Under the pieces are notes generated by a model that saw only the letters and a program-made list of their open reading frames with translations, did not search any database and was not told where the DNA came from. From Porticoccaceae bacterium (lineage in GTDB: Bacteria; Pseudomonadota; Gammaproteobacteria; Pseudomonadales; Porticoccaceae), in contig PCCK01000036.1 of NCBI GenBank assembly GCA_002731695.1, forward strand, positions 1-33,967: a stretch of DNA of 33,967 nt, in the 5' to 3' direction. The position numbers and the translations under genes are program-made. Shown here piece by piece: positions 15,775-24,855 of the stretch. Numbering within the stretch: position 1 is the first letter of the stretch; the number at the start of each line of letters is the position of its first letter.

Positions 15775-16488
15775 TTATTGACCTGGATAAAGTCGGGATA
15801 TCAACATGGGAATTGCCACTTCCACCCTCATAATCCGATCTCCAATACTCACAGCCTGACAACCGATATTTTCAAATTTATTTATTTCATAGGGTATGAA
15901 TCCGCCCTCTGGTCCAATTATTAATAGGCTAGATTTATTTATACCCACTGGGCATGATCTTTCTGATCTTGGCTGGGCTAAAAAAGCATCTTGACCATTC
16001 ATTAGACTCGGTAATATATCCTCGACAAAGGGTTTAAAACGTTTGTGCAAAGTAATATTTGGAACAACAGTATCACCAGCTTGTTCTAGTCCTAATATAA
16101 AATTTTCATTCATTCGAGATAAATGAAGTTGAGGGGTGTTCCAATAGCTTTTTTCTACTCTTTGGGAATGAATAATATGGATTTCTTTTATGCCCAATGC
16201 AGCGAGATTTTGAAGGATCCGATTTAGAAATTTTGGCCGTGGCAGCGACAGTATAATCGTTGCAGGAATAGCTTTTGGCGGAGGTGAATTCGCTGAAATT
16301 GAAAGCATAATATGATCCATATCGAATTTTTCGACCTCTCCGATACCAATTAGATCATCTATCACTCCTACACGAATCTTATCGCCAGTGCTCACACGCA
16401 AAACTTTTTTCAAATGATCGAATTGCCGTCCTGAAACGATCGTACGATTGGCTTTAATATTTTTCTTATCGATCAATAATATATTCAT
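15775..16488 (-). CDS. rsmE: 16S rRNA (uracil-1498-N3)-methyltransferase RsmE
   Basis: RsmE methylates U1498 of 16S rRNA using SAM, through a SPOUT trefoil knot. The knot is visible near the C-terminus: I-I-G-P-E-G-G-F, then E-I-x-K-F and S-I-G-D-R-I-M-R-V-E-V-A, matching the family pattern (L-G-x-R-I-L-R-x-E-T-A). The N-terminal PUA-like part has H-L-x-K-V-L-R. From the ATG at 16488 it has 237 residues, near the family norm. An upstream in-frame ATG at 16530 would add 14 residues that do not fit, and neither start has a strong Shine-Dalgarno. Confidence 0.9.
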   Translation of the reverse strand: MNILLIDKKNIKANRTIVSGRQFDHLKKVLRVSTGDKIRVGVIDDLIGIGEVEKFDMDHIMLSISANSPPPKAIPATIILSLPRPKFLNRILQNLAALGIKEIHIIHSQRVEKSYWNTPQLHLSRMNENFILGLEQAGDTVVPNITLHKRFKPFVEDILPSLMNGQDAFLAQPRSERSCPVGINKSSLLIIGPEGGFIPYEINKFENIGCQAVSIGDRIMRVEVAIPMLISRLYPGQ

Positions 16489-16731
16489 TACTAGACGCGG
16501 TGCCTTACAGAGGCTAAGAGAGCTCTGCATACTAAGGCCATGGAGTCACTTTAAACAAATTATTTAAGTTATTTTGCAACATTATTAAAGATTGCCGTTA
16601 TTGAAGAAAAAGCTAGATCACTATATCCGTTGTGTTGATGGTTGGAAATTTTTTCATGCACTTTAACTCGCCTTTGAACATTTAGTGCAACAAATTCTGC
16701 AACTAGGTAAACTGCACTCGAGCTTTATTGT

Positions 16732-16806
16732 GGTCCCTTAGTTTAATGGATAAAACAAGGACCTCCTAAGTCTTAGATGCAAGTTCGATTCTTGCAGGGA
16801 CCGCCA
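16732..16806 (+). tRNA. tRNA-Arg (anticodon CCU)
   Basis: The 75 bases, including an encoded CCA (16804-16806), fold into a full cloverleaf: a 7-bp acceptor (GGTCCCT with AGGGACC), a 4-bp D stem, a 5-bp anticodon stem with one G-U pair, anticodon CCT at 16765-16767, and a 5-bp T stem with loop TTCGATT. The anticodon reads AGG arginine codons. The discriminator base is G. Confidence 0.95.
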
Positions 16807-16842
16807 TTTGGCCTATATTTTATAGTTAATATTATAATGAGA

Positions 16843-16904
16843 AATTTTAGTGTACATTAATGGTTATAATTTTTTTTTGTTAAAACAACACTAATTTTAG
16901 TGTA
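16843..16904 (+). repeat. 12-bp direct repeat with palindrome downstream of the tRNA
   Basis: AATTTTAGTGTA occurs at 16843-16854 and again at 16893-16904, exactly 50 bp apart. The second copy is part of a perfect 16-bp palindrome, ACACTAATTTTAGTGT (16888-16903). It lies 37-98 bases after the tRNA and about 135 bases before the quinone reductase gene. It may be a paired regulator site; the AT-rich hairpin alone is a poor intrinsic terminator. Confidence 0.4.
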
Positions 16905-17037
16905 AAAAATGAGAACCTATTTCTTAGAGAAGTTGATCATTCGATTATTTAGATTTGAAGTTGGTTTTATTACATTAGATATACCCTTCGATGTAGTTAT
17001 TAAATATGCGGCTTTTTAAAAATAGGCGACGAAAGCG

Positions 17038-18015
17038 ATGAAAGCATTAGTATGTAATAAATTTGGTTCGTTTGAGGACCTTTTGCTAAGTGATCTGCCT
17101 AATCCAGATCCTCTTGCTGGTGAGGTGATTATAGAAGTAAAAGCGGCAGGGATAAACTTCCCAGATTTGCTTACTATTCGAGGAGAGTATCAATATAAGC
17201 CTTCTCTGCCGTTTGTTCCCGGAACAGAAATATCCGGTATTGTTTCGCGTGTAGGGCGTTCAGTAAAAACTCGGCGGGTAGGTGATGCAGTGATTGCGGT
17301 TCACATGGGTGGTTTTGCGAGCCAGATTGCGGTGCCGGAACTAGGAACATTCTTAAAACCGAAAAATCTTTCGTTTGAGCAGGGCGCGGGCTTTGCAACA
17401 ACATATGGGACTGGTTTTTACGCGTTGAAACAATGTGCAAGGTTACAACCTGGGGAAACAGTCTTAGTTCTCGGTGCCGCTGGGGGAGTGGGGATCGCCG
17501 CAATTCAGCTGGCTAAGGCTATGGGAGCAAGAGTTATCGCGGCGGCTAGCACTGAAAACAAGCTTTTTTTTGCTCGTCAAGCAGGGGCTGCTTTTTGCGT
17601 AAATTATTCAAGTGAGGATCTTAAGCAAAGAGTCAAAGAACTTACAAATGGCGTTGGCGCAGATGTTGTTTATGACCCTGTGGGAGCTAAGTTTTCAGAA
17701 CAAGCGTTTAGGGCAACTGCATGGGATGGTCGGTTTCTTGTGATTGGATTTGCAGCCGGAGAAATAGCCAAGATTCCTCTGAATCTTGCTCTATTAAAAG
17801 GTGCATCGCTGATTGGCGTTAATTGGGGTGGGTGGATAGATCGCGATTCCGACACTGCTCATCAAAACTTCAGTGAGATAACTGATTTGATTCAGAAGGG
17901 ACTTTTTTCACCGCTTATAACTGAGACATATCCGCTACATGAGTACAAAACCGCATTTTCTAAAATAGCTAATCGAAGTGCTCTGGGTAAGATCGTTTTG
18001 ACTATACAGCCATAG
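17038..18015 (+). CDS. NADPH:quinone oxidoreductase-like MDR protein
   Basis: The 325-residue protein is a zinc-free medium-chain dehydrogenase/reductase of the quinone oxidoreductase group. The N-terminal catalytic part has the family stretch A-A-G-I-N-F-P-D (about 38-45) and P-F-V-P-G-T-E (about 60-66). The Rossmann domain has G-A-A-G-G-V-G-I-A-A-I-Q-L-A-K (about 146-160), with the A-A-x-G-x-x-G pattern usual for NADPH. The structural-zinc cysteines are absent. Substrates in this family include quinones and short enones or acyl derivatives, so the specific reaction is open. It has no close operon partner. Confidence 0.85.
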   Translation: MKALVCNKFGSFEDLLLSDLPNPDPLAGEVIIEVKAAGINFPDLLTIRGEYQYKPSLPFVPGTEISGIVSRVGRSVKTRRVGDAVIAVHMGGFASQIAVPELGTFLKPKNLSFEQGAGFATTYGTGFYALKQCARLQPGETVLVLGAAGGVGIAAIQLAKAMGARVIAAASTENKLFFARQAGAAFCVNYSSEDLKQRVKELTNGVGADVVYDPVGAKFSEQAFRATAWDGRFLVIGFAAGEIAKIPLNLALLKGASLIGVNWGGWIDRDSDTAHQNFSEITDLIQKGLFSPLITETYPLHEYKTAFSKIANRSALGKIVLTIQP

Positions 18016-18463
18016 GACTTAAGTGATTTAAAAAATATTTCGACCAATCAAGCAGATATCTTTTTCCACTAATAACCCCATATTTTTTGGAATGTTAAGT
18101 ACACGCGGCAGCCATTTTTGTTGTTGTTGCAAAAAAAAGGTTTATGGAGTCTTGTGTTTGCGCGTCAAAATATCTTCTCTTGTCATAGAATTTAAGGTAA
18201 ACCGCAAGTCTAAAATTCATAGACTAATAATTTTTACTAATAGCAATAATGAGTCTTTAAGAGTAGTCTAAAGCAAGACAGGTTTGAGGTGTCTGGAAAC
18301 AAGAATTAGAGGAACACTATAATTTATCATCATTTGTCGTTAATGAGTGTATAAGCGAGAAATTTTAGTTCACGAGGGTGGATCTCCCTAAGCACTTCTT
18401 TAACTTGAATTTTTTTCATAAAAATAGTGCCTAGGCGATCGTAACAGGCGGATTACGTACATA
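18016..18463 (+). other. Intergenic region, no gene seen
   Basis: About 450 bases with no convincing reading frame. It contains poly-A/T tracts and a short GTT repeat near 18118. The symporter-like MFS gene downstream probably has its promoter here, but I could not single one out. Confidence 0.4.
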
Positions 18464-19753
18464 ATGAACAACAGAAAACCTGAACGTTCAGCTCGCAGCG
18501 ATGTGTGGCTCTTACTATTATTGACAATGTTAAATGTGTTAAATGTTGTTGATAGGATGCTGTTGTCATCTTTCGCTAATTACATAGTTCCCGACTTACA
18601 GTTGACCAACACTGAGTTTGGACTGTTAACTGGACTTATTTTTTTAATTTTTTACTCTGTCATGGGGCTTTTCATGGGAATGCTGGCTGACACTATGAAC
18701 CGTACTAGATTAATAGCGGCTGGAGTAGCCCTCTGGAGTATTTTGACCGCTGTATCTGGGATGGCAAAAGGATTCATGAGTTTGGCAATCCCCCGAATGT
18801 TTATTGGTATTGGAGAGGCTGTGATGACACCAAGCGCAATGTCTATCATAGCAGATCGATTTCCTGAGCATAGGTTAGGGTTTGTATCGGGTATCTACTA
18901 TATGGGCGCGCCAATCGGCGGTGGTTTGAGTCTCTTACTTGCCGGATATCTGGGTCCCATCATTGGCTGGAGGGCTTGTTTTTATCTGCTTGGAGGAATC
19001 GGTATCCTTTTGGCAGCAATTATGTTCCTAACGAAAGAGACACCAAGACGTAGTTTCGCAAAGGTCGATTTATCAGTTGATACGCTACCGTTGAAGTCCG
19101 TTGTTAGGACAACCTTTCAAATGATCGTTCGTTCGCCCGCGCTCATGCTAACCATCGCTGGAGGCACAATATTTCACATATTGCTGGGAAGCACATTTTT
19201 TGATCAGCTATGGTTCGTGAACGAGAGAGGATACGAACGAGATGAGATTGCGAAGCTTACAGGTTGGCTCGTTCTTGCTGGAGGAATAATAGGAAGCTTG
19301 CTTGGTGGGATCGGTGGAGATCGATTGATGACAAAAACAGGACTTGGGAGGCCGACTTTCCTGTGTATAATCATGATCATATTCTCTCCTTTCGTTTTTG
19401 CATTTAGACTTTCTGAGGCGGGTTCCATTTGGATCCCTATTGGTATGTTTTTTTCTGTGGTTCAGATGGGAGCAATTTTTGGCCCAATTTTTGCCACAGT
19501 GCAGGAACTGGCTCCCGCTCAGGTGAGAGCAACTACTGTGGCCTTTACAATAATGTCATTCAATATAGTGGGTTTGGGCATAGGTATTACAGGGACTGGA
19601 ATTGCTGTCGACTGGGTAATTTCTCAGGGTTGGGAGCAACCTTACAGTCTAGTCATATTGTCTGCCACTTTGTTTTCTTATCTTGCAGTACCATGCTTCT
19701 ATTTATCGGGGCTCTGGTTTAGGCGGGATAAAGATCGAGTAAACTCAACCTAA
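18464..19753 (+). CDS. MFS transporter, Spinster-like
   Basis: The 429-residue protein has the 12 hydrophobic segments of the major facilitator superfamily. The first helix contains L-N-V-x-D-R, and N-T-E-F-G-L-L-T-G follows, a pattern of the Spinster-like (spns) bacterial group. The loop 2-3 motif is G-M-L-A-D-T-M-N-R (about 73-81), then R-x-F-I-G-I-G-E-A in helix 4 and a P-R-R-S linker at the centre. Substrate is unknown; bacterial relatives occur beside sugar, sterol and aromatic catabolic genes. A sugar kinase follows 127 bases later, which might hint at a sugar, but a strong inverted repeat separates them. Confidence 0.85.
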   Translation: MNNRKPERSARSDVWLLLLLTMLNVLNVVDRMLLSSFANYIVPDLQLTNTEFGLLTGLIFLIFYSVMGLFMGMLADTMNRTRLIAAGVALWSILTAVSGMAKGFMSLAIPRMFIGIGEAVMTPSAMSIIADRFPEHRLGFVSGIYYMGAPIGGGLSLLLAGYLGPIIGWRACFYLLGGIGILLAAIMFLTKETPRRSFAKVDLSVDTLPLKSVVRTTFQMIVRSPALMLTIAGGTIFHILLGSTFFDQLWFVNERGYERDEIAKLTGWLVLAGGIIGSLLGGIGGDRLMTKTGLGRPTFLCIIMIIFSPFVFAFRLSEAGSIWIPIGMFFSVVQMGAIFGPIFATVQELAPAQVRATTVAFTIMSFNIVGLGIGITGTGIAVDWVISQGWEQPYSLVILSATLFSYLAVPCFYLSGLWFRRDKDRVNST

Positions 19754-19813
19754 AAGATTTTGATAGGACGACACATTCTAGATCTTTTTTGGCTAGAATG
19801 TGACATCTTTTAG
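19750..19813. repeat. Nested inverted repeats at the end of the MFS gene
   Basis: Two perfect inverted pairs are nested. The outer is CTAAAAGAT (19750-19758) with ATCTTTTAG (19805-19813). The inner is CACATTCTAG (19772-19781) with CTAGAATGTG (19793-19802), closing an 11-base loop that contains TTTTTT. The MFS stop codon (19751-19753) is within the outer left arm. This could act as a terminator or mRNA 3'-end stabiliser, although no T-run follows the structure on the plus strand. Confidence 0.6.
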
Positions 19814-19880
19814 CTTGTTTAGGTCCAGCGTGGAATCAGCTTGATGTGTTTCACAACTGGGAGGTGTAGTACTTCGTTTC

Positions 19881-20786
19881 ATGGTCAATTATTTTTTTGC
19901 TGCAGTAGAGCTTGGTGGCACCAAATGCAAAGCGGGCGTTGGAAATGGCGTGACAATAATTGATGAGATTACCATTCCAACAAGATCTCCAGAGGTAACG
20001 GTAAAAATACTTTTAAATTTTATCAACGAGTCAAAGAAAACCTTGGGCAGGATAAGAGGACTAGGAATAGCGTCTTTCGGCCCAATTAATCTCAACTTCC
20101 CGTCTCCAGACTTTGGTTGTATTCAAAACTCCCCCAAGGAACGTTGGGTGGGATTTAATCTTCAACAAGCTTTCACAACTTTGGACTGTCCGATTGCTAT
20201 TGATACGGATGTCAATTCCGCCTGCCTTTCGGAGACGTATTTCGGCGCTGGTAGAGATTCCAAAAATGTTATCTATGTCACTATTGGGACCGGAATAGGT
20301 GTCGGTATCGTCCTTGATGGGATCGTGTTTAGAGGAAAAACACACCCAGAGATCGGCCATATTTCTGTAAACCAAGATGCATACTGTGATCCCTTTGGAG
20401 GTGTATGTCCATATCATGGTAATTGTCTGGAGGGCCTGGCTAGCGGCCCAGCCATATTGGCTCGTTGGGGAAAGTCCCTTACTGCTTTGCCCGCCGAGCA
20501 TTCAGGACATGCTCTTCAGGCTGGGTATCTTGCACAATTAGTAAAAATGCTAATACTGAGTTTTTCGCCCGATAAAATAATTCTTGGAGGTGGAGTAATG
20601 AGGACTCCAGGGTTAATAGATTTAGTGCGAGTGAAAACGCTTGAGGCACTAAATGGCTACATTACTGGTCTAGTGACACTAGAAGAAATGCTTTCACTTA
20701 TAAAAACTCCGGAACTTGGTGATACGTCGGGTTTGCGAGGTGCTATGCTGAAAATAAAAAATATGACTCTTGGGGAGTTCGCATAG
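19881..20786 (+). CDS. ROK-family sugar kinase, fructokinase-like
   Basis: The 301-residue protein has the ROK ATP-binding start E-L-G-G-T-K-C (10-16), the catalytic aspartate D110 in D-x-D-V-N (108-112), the second phosphate loop T-I-G-T-G-I-G-V-G (134-142), and the zinc site: H160 in H-P-E-I-G-H with C176, H179 and C182 in C-P-Y-H-G-N-C. This combination and the length match the bacterial fructokinase subgroup (YdhR/Mak type), so phosphorylation of fructose or a related hexose is likely. There is no helix-turn-helix, so it is not a ROK repressor. GGGAGG lies about 16 bases before the ATG, farther than usual. Confidence 0.85.
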   Translation: MVNYFFAAVELGGTKCKAGVGNGVTIIDEITIPTRSPEVTVKILLNFINESKKTLGRIRGLGIASFGPINLNFPSPDFGCIQNSPKERWVGFNLQQAFTTLDCPIAIDTDVNSACLSETYFGAGRDSKNVIYVTIGTGIGVGIVLDGIVFRGKTHPEIGHISVNQDAYCDPFGGVCPYHGNCLEGLASGPAILARWGKSLTALPAEHSGHALQAGYLAQLVKMLILSFSPDKIILGGGVMRTPGLIDLVRVKTLEALNGYITGLVTLEEMLSLIKTPELGDTSGLRGAMLKIKNMTLGEFA

Positions 20787-20875
20787 TGTTTGAGAAAAGG
20801 TGGGCTGGCGCTCAATCTAACGGAATGCCTGAAATGAGGCGTCATTCGGGTCAGTCACTAAAAGCCCCGTCTAAA

Positions 20876-21340
20876 TCACACAAAGTCTTGTCGATTTATT
20901 TCGAGTATTATATCGCCAGCCTCCGCCAATTTGCGGGCAATATGTGTGATATATTTCTGAGCTGTTTCGGCATCCGAGGCTCCAATATCACCTAACATAC
21001 CTATATCATAAATCAGCCTCGTCTTCGCTCGTTGAGACATGTTTTTGTAAAATTTTTCCTGAATCGCCTTTCTAGAGCCCTTTAAGGCAATAGCTAGTTG
21101 ATCATTGGGTATTTTTTGTAGGATTTTTTGGATCGCCCGATTGTCAATATTGGCCAAAGTATCGAATAAAAACATATTCTCCCGAATTTTAATTGCAAGG
21201 TCTTCATCTCTCTTAGCAATATCCCCGATCAGTGAATTGGCTTCATCCATCTTCAAAAGGCTCATTATTTTGGCTGCCGCATCAATACCCCCGAGGGGAG
21301 TAGGTGATTTTTTTTCAGTATTAAAAATATTTTTCTTCAT
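20876..21340 (-). CDS. Orphan FliG C-terminal domain protein
   Basis: The 154-residue protein resembles only the last part of the flagellar motor switch protein FliG (usually about 330 residues). It begins with G-G-I-D-A-A-A-K-I (17-25), matching the point where FliG's final middle-domain segment starts, then the hinge motif M-F-L-F (56-59), I-A-L-K-G (84-88) and N-M-S-Q-R-A (100-105). Of the torque residues known in E. coli, K264, R281 and D289 correspond to K87, R104 and D112, while D288 and R297 appear replaced by Y111 and G120. The N-terminal domain that binds FliF is absent, and no flagellar genes are near. AAGAGG about 5 bases before the ATG indicates a real start. It may be a decayed or repurposed FliG. 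Confidence 0.75.
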   Translation of the reverse strand: MKKNIFNTEKKSPTPLGGIDAAAKIMSLLKMDEANSLIGDIAKRDEDLAIKIRENMFLFDTLANIDNRAIQKILQKIPNDQLAIALKGSRKAIQEKFYKNMSQRAKTRLIYDIGMLGDIGASDAETAQKYITHIARKLAEAGDIILEINRQDFV

Positions 21341-21506
21341 TAGGCCTCTTTAGTTTTAGAAATCTCAAAACGCCAGATCGACATCTCTATTTGCTTTTTT
21401 GAACAATTCAGAACGGTTTTTTTTGCAATGGTAGCCGCTACAGCAATATTGACTCAATGGTATCTGAAAACGTTCACATAAAATACACATTAAACCGATT
21501 CACCAT

Positions 21507-23150
21507 CTAACAAATTTTCGAAGCTTTTTCTTCTTTCCAGTTAGAGATTTCCTTTTCGAAATCTCTCGCAATCGCGCGTGCTGTCATTTTGGCAGACATC
21601 ATCACACTTGGAGTGCCCGCTCCAGGCTGAGTACTAGCGCCGACTAGGTAAAGATTATTGATATCCTCGGATCGATTATGGGGCCGGAAAAATGCAGATT
21701 GAGTTAACTTCGGCTCAACTCCAAAACTGTTTCCAATATGACTATTTAGCGTGTTCTCAAAATAGTCTGGGGTAATAAACTCGCTGTGAACCAAATCTCT
21801 CATTAGGCTTGGGATATACCCCTCCTGATCAAGGAATAGCAAAACTGCCTCAGTCAGCTTGGGCCCCTCAATGTCCCAGTTAATGTTACTTTGATTATTT
21901 GGCACTGGAATAAGAGTATATGCTGCGTGATGGTTCTCAGGGGCGAGTGATGGGTCCGTGATTGTCGGTATGTGCAGGTACTGGCTGAAGTCTTTCGCTA
22001 AAATTTTCCTTTTGAAAATATCGCTTAGTAGTTCTTCATAGCGGGGTCCCAGAATAATGTTGTGGTGTCTGAGGTTTAACCGTTGAGTTGCCTTGAAACC
22101 AAAGTAAATTACAACAAGTGACATTGAATAACTCATCCGCCGAATTTTCCAATTATTATTCCATCTTCGGTGCTTTGGTTCGATCAGTTTCATATAGGTG
22201 CTTGCATAATCAGCGTTACTCACTACAACTTCAGCAGATAAGTTTTCTCCATTTTTCAGACTGAGGCCGGTCACCCGTGGCTTAAAAAAAATGCCTTTTC
22301 TCTGTTCGACCTCGATACTCGCAACCTCTGAATTAAAGCGAATACATCCACCTAATTCCTCAAACTTTTTGACCATCCCATTGACTAATTCTCCCGTTCC
22401 GCCCATCACATAATGAACCCCCCAGGTTTTTTCCACAAAATGGATCATCGCGTAGATTGCCGGAACCGCAAGAGGGTTTCCTCCAATTAACAACGTCTCA
22501 AAGCTAAAAACCTGTCGGAGCTTTTTACTGGAAAAATATTGACTGGTAAAAGAAAATAAGTTTTTCACCGCATCCAGTCTTAGAAGATCTGGCAAAACTT
22601 TGAGCATTGTTTTTGTGTCTTCAAAAAAGGTGTAGCCTAATTCTAAAAATCCACGTTTAAAAATTGCTTCTGCAGCGTCATGGAAACGTTCATAGCCCTC
22701 AAGATCTTCTGGTGCAATTTTTTTTATCTGAGCCCGCGTATTAGACCTATCTCCGTCATAATCAAAGTAACTTTTGTCATCAAAGTAGATTCTGTAGAAG
22801 GGTTTAATAGGAACGATTGTCATATATTTGCTTGTCTCACTATGCATTACTAATTTGTCTTGGTGTAATATATCGGCCGGAAAATCGGGGTTATTCAAAT
22901 TATGTTCTTCTCGGGTAAGCTCGAATAGCTCCTCAATAAAATGGGGTACTGTGATCACAGTTGGACCCATGTCGAACACAAATCCATCGATTTTTTTAAC
23001 GTAAGCTCGCCCGCCAGGCGCATCTAGTTTTTCGACGATGGTTGTATTAAATCCGAGACTTTGAAGACGTATGCCAAGAGATAAACCGCCAAATCCGGCA
23101 CCAATGACCACCGCGCGCTTATGTCCATTATCCATTTGATCTATTTCCAT
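21507..23150 (-). CDS. CrtI-family phytoene desaturase-like oxidoreductase
   Basis: The 547-residue flavoprotein begins with the FAD loop G-A-G-F-G-G (17-22), an acidic strand end at V-E-K and the P-G-G-R-A motif, then F-D-M-G-P-T. The C-terminal FAD motif is [17 protein letters not shown], very close to the pattern of CrtI/CrtD/CrtO carotenoid desaturases. This supports a carotenoid or related polyene desaturase. It is somewhat longer than typical CrtI (about 490-510). No crtB, crtE or crtY is in the window, so the exact substrate and step cannot be given. The first ATG is used; M6 is an alternative. Confidence 0.8.
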   Translation of the reverse strand: MEIDQMDNGHKRAVVIGAGFGGLSLGIRLQSLGFNTTIVEKLDAPGGRAYVKKIDGFVFDMGPTVITVPHFIEELFELTREEHNLNNPDFPADILHQDKLVMHSETSKYMTIVPIKPFYRIYFDDKSYFDYDGDRSNTRAQIKKIAPEDLEGYERFHDAAEAIFKRGFLELGYTFFEDTKTMLKVLPDLLRLDAVKNLFSFTSQYFSSKKLRQVFSFETLLIGGNPLAVPAIYAMIHFVEKTWGVHYVMGGTGELVNGMVKKFEELGGCIRFNSEVASIEVEQRKGIFFKPRVTGLSLKNGENLSAEVVVSNADYASTYMKLIEPKHRRWNNNWKIRRMSYSMSLVVIYFGFKATQRLNLRHHNIILGPRYEELLSDIFKRKILAKDFSQYLHIPTITDPSLAPENHHAAYTLIPVPNNQSNINWDIEGPKLTEAVLLFLDQEGYIPSLMRDLVHSEFITPDYFENTLNSHIGNSFGVEPKLTQSAFFRPHNRSEDINNLYLVGASTQPGAGTPSVMMSAKMTARAIARDFEKEISNWKEEKASKIC

Positions 23151-23538
23151 TAGTTATTGCTCATAATTTTATATCAGTTTGATAGCAAATTCGCGGTATT
23201 TAAAAAGCACAATTTTTTTAAAAAACCTTACACTTATTGCTTGCTAAGTTGGATGGGAATCTTTTATAGTGAAGAAGCACCGATTTGTTCAGCTTGCGGG
23301 TGCTTTATAAATTCTGCTAAGAGGATAATAGTATTTCTTGAGCTTAACCTCCCATACTCAGCAGCAACCTAGGTCGATGGTGATGATCTTAGATGCGTGT
23401 TCTTACAAATGTAGCCATCAAAGTTCTCCCAATTTGCTCTCAGACGAAAAGCGTCAAAGTAGTTTGATATTTGGCTAGTTTTAGGGCGACACTAACATTG
23501 TGATTAGGAAACAACAGGAAAAATATTAAAAGGAGCAC
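23151..23538 (+). other. Intergenic region upstream of metY
   Basis: No gene is supported. An open frame at 23157-23372 has unlikely composition. A small hairpin, GACG-AAAAG-CGTC, lies near 23441-23453. I looked for SAM riboswitch cores and a clear MetJ-type box and did not find either. AAGGAG just before 23539 is the metY ribosome-binding site. Confidence 0.35.
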
Positions 23539-24825
23539 ATGAAAATGAAATTCGAAACACAGGTTATTCACTCTGGTTTTAATGATGACCCTACTACAAA
23601 TGCTGTTGCAGTGCCGATTTACCAGACAACTTCATTTAGCTTTAGGGATACACAGCATGGTGCCGATTTATTTAATCTTGCTGAGGCGGGTAATATTTAC
23701 TCGAGGATAATGAACCCTACCTGTGACGTATTGGAGCAGCGGATTGCCTCTGCTGAAGGTGGCATGGCAGCACTTTGTATGGCATCAGGTATGGCGGCAA
23801 TTGCGGCTTCAATAACAAATCTCTGCAAGGCGGGGGATAATGTCGTCAGCGTCAGCCAACTTTATGGCGGGACATATAATCTTTTTGCCCATACGTTCCC
23901 ACAACAAGGTATCGAGGTCAGAATGGCTCCTGGAGACAATGTGGAGGCGCTTGAAGCCTTGATTGATAATAATACAAAGGGTGTTTTTTGCGAATCAATT
24001 GGAAATCCAGCTGGAAATATCGTTGACATTAGCGCTCTCTCCGAGATGGCTCACCGAAACGAAATACCTCTCCTCGTAGACAACACTGTGGCGACGCCAT
24101 ATTTTTGTAAGCCTTTTGAATTTGGTGCAGATATTGTAATTCACTCCTTGACTAAGTATATCGGTGGTCATGGGACTACGATTGGTGGAATTATTGTTGA
24201 TTCTGGGAAATTTGACTGGCGCGATAATCCGCGTTTCCCACAATTCAATATTCCCGATCCGTCTTATCATGGTGTTGTTTATGTGGACGCTTTAGACGCT
24301 CCATATATTGGTAGAGCTCGGGTAGTAAGCCTGCGTAATATGGGGGCTGCGCTGTCGCCATTTAACGCATTTCAAATTCTCCAAGGTCTCGAGACTCTAC
24401 CATTACGAATGGAGCGTCATGCCGATAACGCATTGGCGGTAGCCAAATATTTAAACGCACACTCAGCGGTAACTTGGGTTAATTATGCAGGGCTACCGGG
24501 TGATAAGTATTATGACTTAGGGATTAAAATCAGTAACGGCAAACCATCATCCATAGTTAGTTTTGGTATTGCTGGGGGACAGACAGCCGGTGGTAGCTTT
24601 ATTGACTCACTGCAGTTGATCAAGCGCCTCGTTAACATTGGAGATGCTAAGACATTGGCTTGTCATCCGGCAACAACAACTCATCGTCAGTTGAGTGACG
24701 AAGAGATGATTCTTGCTGGTGTAACTAAAGATTTAGTTCGACTCTCGGTGGGTATTGAACATATTGATGACATTATAGAAGATATTGACCGTGCCCTAAA
24801 TGCCGCGTCAGCTATTGGTGATTAA
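23539..24825 (+). CDS. metY: O-acetylhomoserine sulfhydrylase (MetY type)
   Basis: The 428-residue PLP enzyme belongs to the Cys/Met metabolism family. It has Y-Q-T-T-S-F-x-F near residue 28, Y-S-R-I-M-N-P-T (about 53-60, phosphate-binding from the partner subunit), S-G-M-A-A, and the PLP lysine K206 in S-L-T-K-Y-I-G-G-H-G. The length of about 430 and the insertion after this lysine (D-W-R-D-N-P-R-F-P-Q-F) distinguish MetY from methionine gamma-lyase and MetB/MetC, which are nearer 390-400. It should form homocysteine from O-acetylhomoserine and sulphide. ATGs at 23539 and 23545 are both possible; AAGGAG lies upstream. Confidence 0.9.
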   Translation: MKMKFETQVIHSGFNDDPTTNAVAVPIYQTTSFSFRDTQHGADLFNLAEAGNIYSRIMNPTCDVLEQRIASAEGGMAALCMASGMAAIAASITNLCKAGDNVVSVSQLYGGTYNLFAHTFPQQGIEVRMAPGDNVEALEALIDNNTKGVFCESIGNPAGNIVDISALSEMAHRNEIPLLVDNTVATPYFCKPFEFGADIVIHSLTKYIGGHGTTIGGIIVDSGKFDWRDNPRFPQFNIPDPSYHGVVYVDALDAPYIGRARVVSLRNMGAALSPFNAFQILQGLETLPLRMERHADNALAVAKYLNAHSAVTWVNYAGLPGDKYYDLGIKISNGKPSSIVSFGIAGGQTAGGSFIDSLQLIKRLVNIGDAKTLACHPATTTHRQLSDEEMILAGVTKDLVRLSVGIEHIDDIIEDIDRALNAASAIGD

Positions 24826-24832
24826 ATTAACT

Positions 24833-24855
24833 TTCTCTTTGAGCTCAAAAAAGAG
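24833..24855. terminator. Possible bidirectional terminator between metY and the SDR gene
   Basis: A hairpin centred on the palindrome TTTGAGCTCAAA (24838-24849) has arms TCTCTTT and AAAGAGA and flanking T/A tracts. It lies between two convergent genes and overlaps the SDR stop codon. The stem is AT-rich except for GAGCTC, so confidence is limited. Confidence 0.4.

Noticed and set aside
16732-18463. tRNA-Arg(CCU) as an integration site for a genomic island
   Set aside because: No integrase gene follows and I found no second copy of the tRNA 3' end downstream by eye.
20786-20995. 69-codon plus-strand ORF at the end of the ROK kinase
   Set aside because: It runs antisense into the FliG-C gene, which has clear homology and a ribosome-binding site.
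23151-23538. SAM riboswitch or MetJ operator upstream of metY
   Set aside because: No recognisable riboswitch core or tandem MetJ boxes; only a 4-bp hairpin is present.
23539-24825. Methionine gamma-lyase assignment
   Set aside because: The length near 430 and the insertion after the PLP lysine fit MetY better.
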